Assembly (NCBI GenBank): GCA_016765335.1
Contig: JAESQE010000155.1
Coordinates: 1-6,691, forward strand
Origin: Planctomycetaceae bacterium
Lineage (GTDB): Bacteria; Planctomycetota; Planctomycetia; Planctomycetales; Planctomycetaceae
DNA: 6,691 nt
Direction: 5' to 3'
A program made the position numbers and the translations under genes. This document shows positions 5,701-6,691 of this stretch, piece by piece. The notes beneath the pieces are model-generated. The model was not told the origin of the DNA. It did no database searches and saw only the letters and a list, made by a program, of their open reading frames with translations. Each line of letters begins with the position of its first letter. Within the stretch, counting starts at the first letter, position 1.

Positions 5701-6691
5701 TTGCCAGAAGGAGTGAGTCTTGAGGAGTTCATTGCAACACTGGGCCCACAATCGAATACAAATACATTTGCGGTGAATCCTGTAGCAATAACAACTGTTG
5801 GTGAAATCGAAGTGAATGATACCATTGCTCAAGCGAATCAGGTTCCGCTGGGATTTGATATCGGTGAAGATCCGAATGTGCAAATTACAGGTACAATCGG
5901 AGATGCATCACTGACGGTTGTAAATATCAATGCAACCGAAGACGATGGTGACATCAACAAGGCAACCGAAACGAATATTGTTTCAGGTGAGTTAGCCGTT
6001 GCTTCTGAATTTATTGGCGATGGCCCTTTCGGAAATAGTTCCGGCGATTACGACTTCTATGCTGTTCGCAATGTGCAGTCTGGATCGAATATTCTTGTTG
6101 ATATTGATGCAAGGGATAATGGGAGTTCATTGGACTCGTACATTGCACTTTACGATTCTAATGGAGTTCGGGTTGCATCGAATGATGACGACTTTAGTGG
6201 TGGACAATTCACACTCGATTCATTCTTAGAGTATGATGTCACCTCAACGGGAGATTATTTCGTAGCGGTGTTCGGGTTTGGTGGGCAATTTATTGGTGAT
6301 CCATTTGATTCCAGCACAGGTATTGGTAATGCAAGTACCGGGTTCTATGACGTAAGCATTGGGATTGATGTTTCTACGACGGATGTCGATTTCTTTGAAG
6401 TCGATCTGAATGACGGTGATATCTTCAGTGCCTGGAATACTGGTGCGGGAACGACACTGGGCTTTTATGATGCGTCCGGTCAACTGCTTATGCGGTCTAG
6501 TCAGAATGCATCGTCTATTAACCCGCTTGTCTCCCCGCTAAGAAACAACGGGAACGCTGCACTTTCCTGGGTGACGGACACAGCTGGTACTTACTATGTA
6601 TCTATCACAGGAGGAGCAGGTGCTTATAACTTAAATCTGGATGTCTTCCGACCGGAATTGGAAACGCAGGCTCCAGGTAATCATCAGATTC
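2776..6691 (+). CDS. Giant secreted zinc metalloprotease with cadherin and PPC modules (3' end outside window)
   Basis: The frame is open for 1305 codons from the ATG at 2776 to the window edge; an in-frame TGA at 2770 fixes the start region. Residues 1-44 are basic, followed by EEMEQRMLLSG (45-55), a variant of the LEPR-XLL motif at the N-termini of planctomycete exported proteins. After an acidic linker, the catalytic domain (about 116-335) has YLDFNGH (122-128), the metzincin site His261-Glu262, His265, Gly268, His271-Asp272 (HEVGHTLGLSHD) and a Met-turn at Met294 (PIMGVGYY), resembling reprolysin-like bacterial proteases. A PPC-like module (about 336-463) follows, then two cadherin repeats (about 468-571 and 568-674) with DPEGD and DEDGDN calcium motifs and VNDAP between them. 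Further PPC-like modules centre near 685-780, 796-915, 1008-1195 and 1199-1292, with hallmarks such as EIEVND and DYDFY. I found no cysteine. The product is probably a calcium-dependent extracellular or surface endopeptidase; its substrate is unknown, and a sorting or dockerin-type C-terminus may lie beyond the edge. Confidence 0.9.
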   Translation, partial: MSVPTLFARISSMVMSHSLQSIGSRTPKSASRRQSKAERFTQIVEEMEQRMLLSGTTGLEDDFAPVEETGEDEHQMHISSVYNPALELINNPGPTDTQPVAPFPLADTFALHGKPDADMLIYLDFNGHTTTGTAWNSQVTGGADIVSPAYSLDGDGSTFNDAERERIQRIWQRVVEDFAPFDVDITTEEPALDRLQNTGGADTQWGVRVVIAGDDGAWLGASAGGVAFLNSFSSNIDTPAFGFQDNLGGGQEKAVGEVISHEVGHTLGLSHDGQGSVTYYDGHGAGATGWAPIMGVGYYQEVTQWSSGEYANATETEDDLTIITANNGFGYRADDHGNDINNGTPLNGVPGVLTGGMYNLSGIIEQRNDNDWITFEVGGQTDLTIDVTAFERGPNLDILAELYDNSGNLVGASNPTNELDATISAQVGAGIYHIRVDGVGVRTVDDGYSDYASLGQYTVTAQIVNLVNTTPVILDQNMSVAENRPAGSPVGTVAASDPEGDALAYSIIAGNTTGTFAIDSATGVITVADPTALDFETNPVFVLRVQVSERTITPLSAQADVTISLIDVNDAPVITPGQSFSILEHTGAGIGVGTVIATDEDGDNLIFSIIGGNNGNAFAIDASTGQITIQNPGAVDFEVTPLFNLLIQVGDDGAGTVTSTEVVTITVTNLADLNFVRLSPLGSQVFADQDRQITLTGPGDEAVFDFYGQAGELFSAVITPTDPNAIVTLEIVELNQAFSTTTPGETLVVSGELLPFSQGYSIRITSTVADTLELDVYLNATLEQQAVGGNSSAFTPVAIDDALIDFGVERYAVLGQTETAFDEDHYLIDLTGRVGEKIEIVLAGLVEDFSGATLELQDLGGTTLATASAMPLGADPTNIDLAILNYEVTADGVYRVVLSSPGVAGEYVLTVLADSIGFEVDPNNDSTVALRDLTDLNGVTGYLSNLALNSSSYSKSGQLEKTAALNSSPAAMTAFLPEGVSLEEFIATLGPQSNTNTFAVNPVAITTVGEIEVNDTIAQANQVPLGFDIGEDPNVQITGTIGDASLTVVNINATEDDGDINKATETNIVSGELAVASEFIGDGPFGNSSGDYDFYAVRNVQSGSNILVDIDARDNGSSLDSYIALYDSNGVRVASNDDDFSGGQFTLDSFLEYDVTSTGDYFVAVFGFGGQFIGDPFDSSTGIGNASTGFYDVSIGIDVSTTDVDFFEVDLNDGDIFSAWNTGAGTTLGFYDASGQLLMRSSQNASSINPLVSPLRNNGNAALSWVTDTAGTYYVSITGGAGAYNLNLDVFRPELETQAPGNHQI

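Noticed and set aside
1..6691. Search for mobile element, CRISPR, tRNA, toxin-antitoxin or phage-defence genes
   Set aside because: No transposase or integrase, no regularly spaced repeats, no tRNA-like sequence and no recognisable defence domain were seen. The genes look like ordinary planctomycete chromosome content.

Overview
The window looks like chromosome of a planctomycete (Planctomycetaceae-like, moderate GC by eye). Three signs point there. A very large secreted protein begins with a variant of the planctomycete N-terminal LEPR-XLL motif. The left edge holds the start of a ceramidase-type secreted protein of a sort common in that phylum. Shine-Dalgarno usage is patchy. The genus cannot be fixed from the sequence.

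Layout. Positions 1-156 (minus strand, running off the left edge) encode the first 52 residues of an exported protein resembling the N-terminus of neutral/alkaline non-lysosomal ceramidases. A 235-base divergent region (157-391) follows, with a candidate minus-strand promoter and an overlapping quasi-palindrome. Next comes a two-gene plus-strand unit: an unrecognised acidic protein of 236 residues (392-1102), whose end overlaps by 8 bases the start of an M29-type metallo-aminopeptidase (1095-2216) with a full set of candidate metal ligands. A 559-base intergenic region (2217-2775) holds no convincing gene but has several inverted repeats and a candidate promoter. From 2776 to the right edge a single plus-strand frame stays open for 1305 codons. 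It encodes a modular, apparently cysteine-free secreted metalloprotease: LEPR-XLL-like motif, metzincin zinc site with Met-turn, two cadherin repeats, and about five pre-peptidase-C-terminal (PPC)-like beta modules. Its stop codon lies outside the window.

How the parts relate. The overlap between the unknown gene and the aminopeptidase suggests co-transcription and coupled translation; no shared pathway is visible. The giant protease is probably transcribed separately and acts outside the cytoplasm or on the cell surface. The ceramidase-like gene is a divergent neighbour, also exported. I see no transposase, integrase, CRISPR array, tRNA or rRNA, and no clear defence or conflict system. The least explained items are the unrecognised coupled protein, the module architecture of the large protease, and the inverted repeats around the two candidate promoters.
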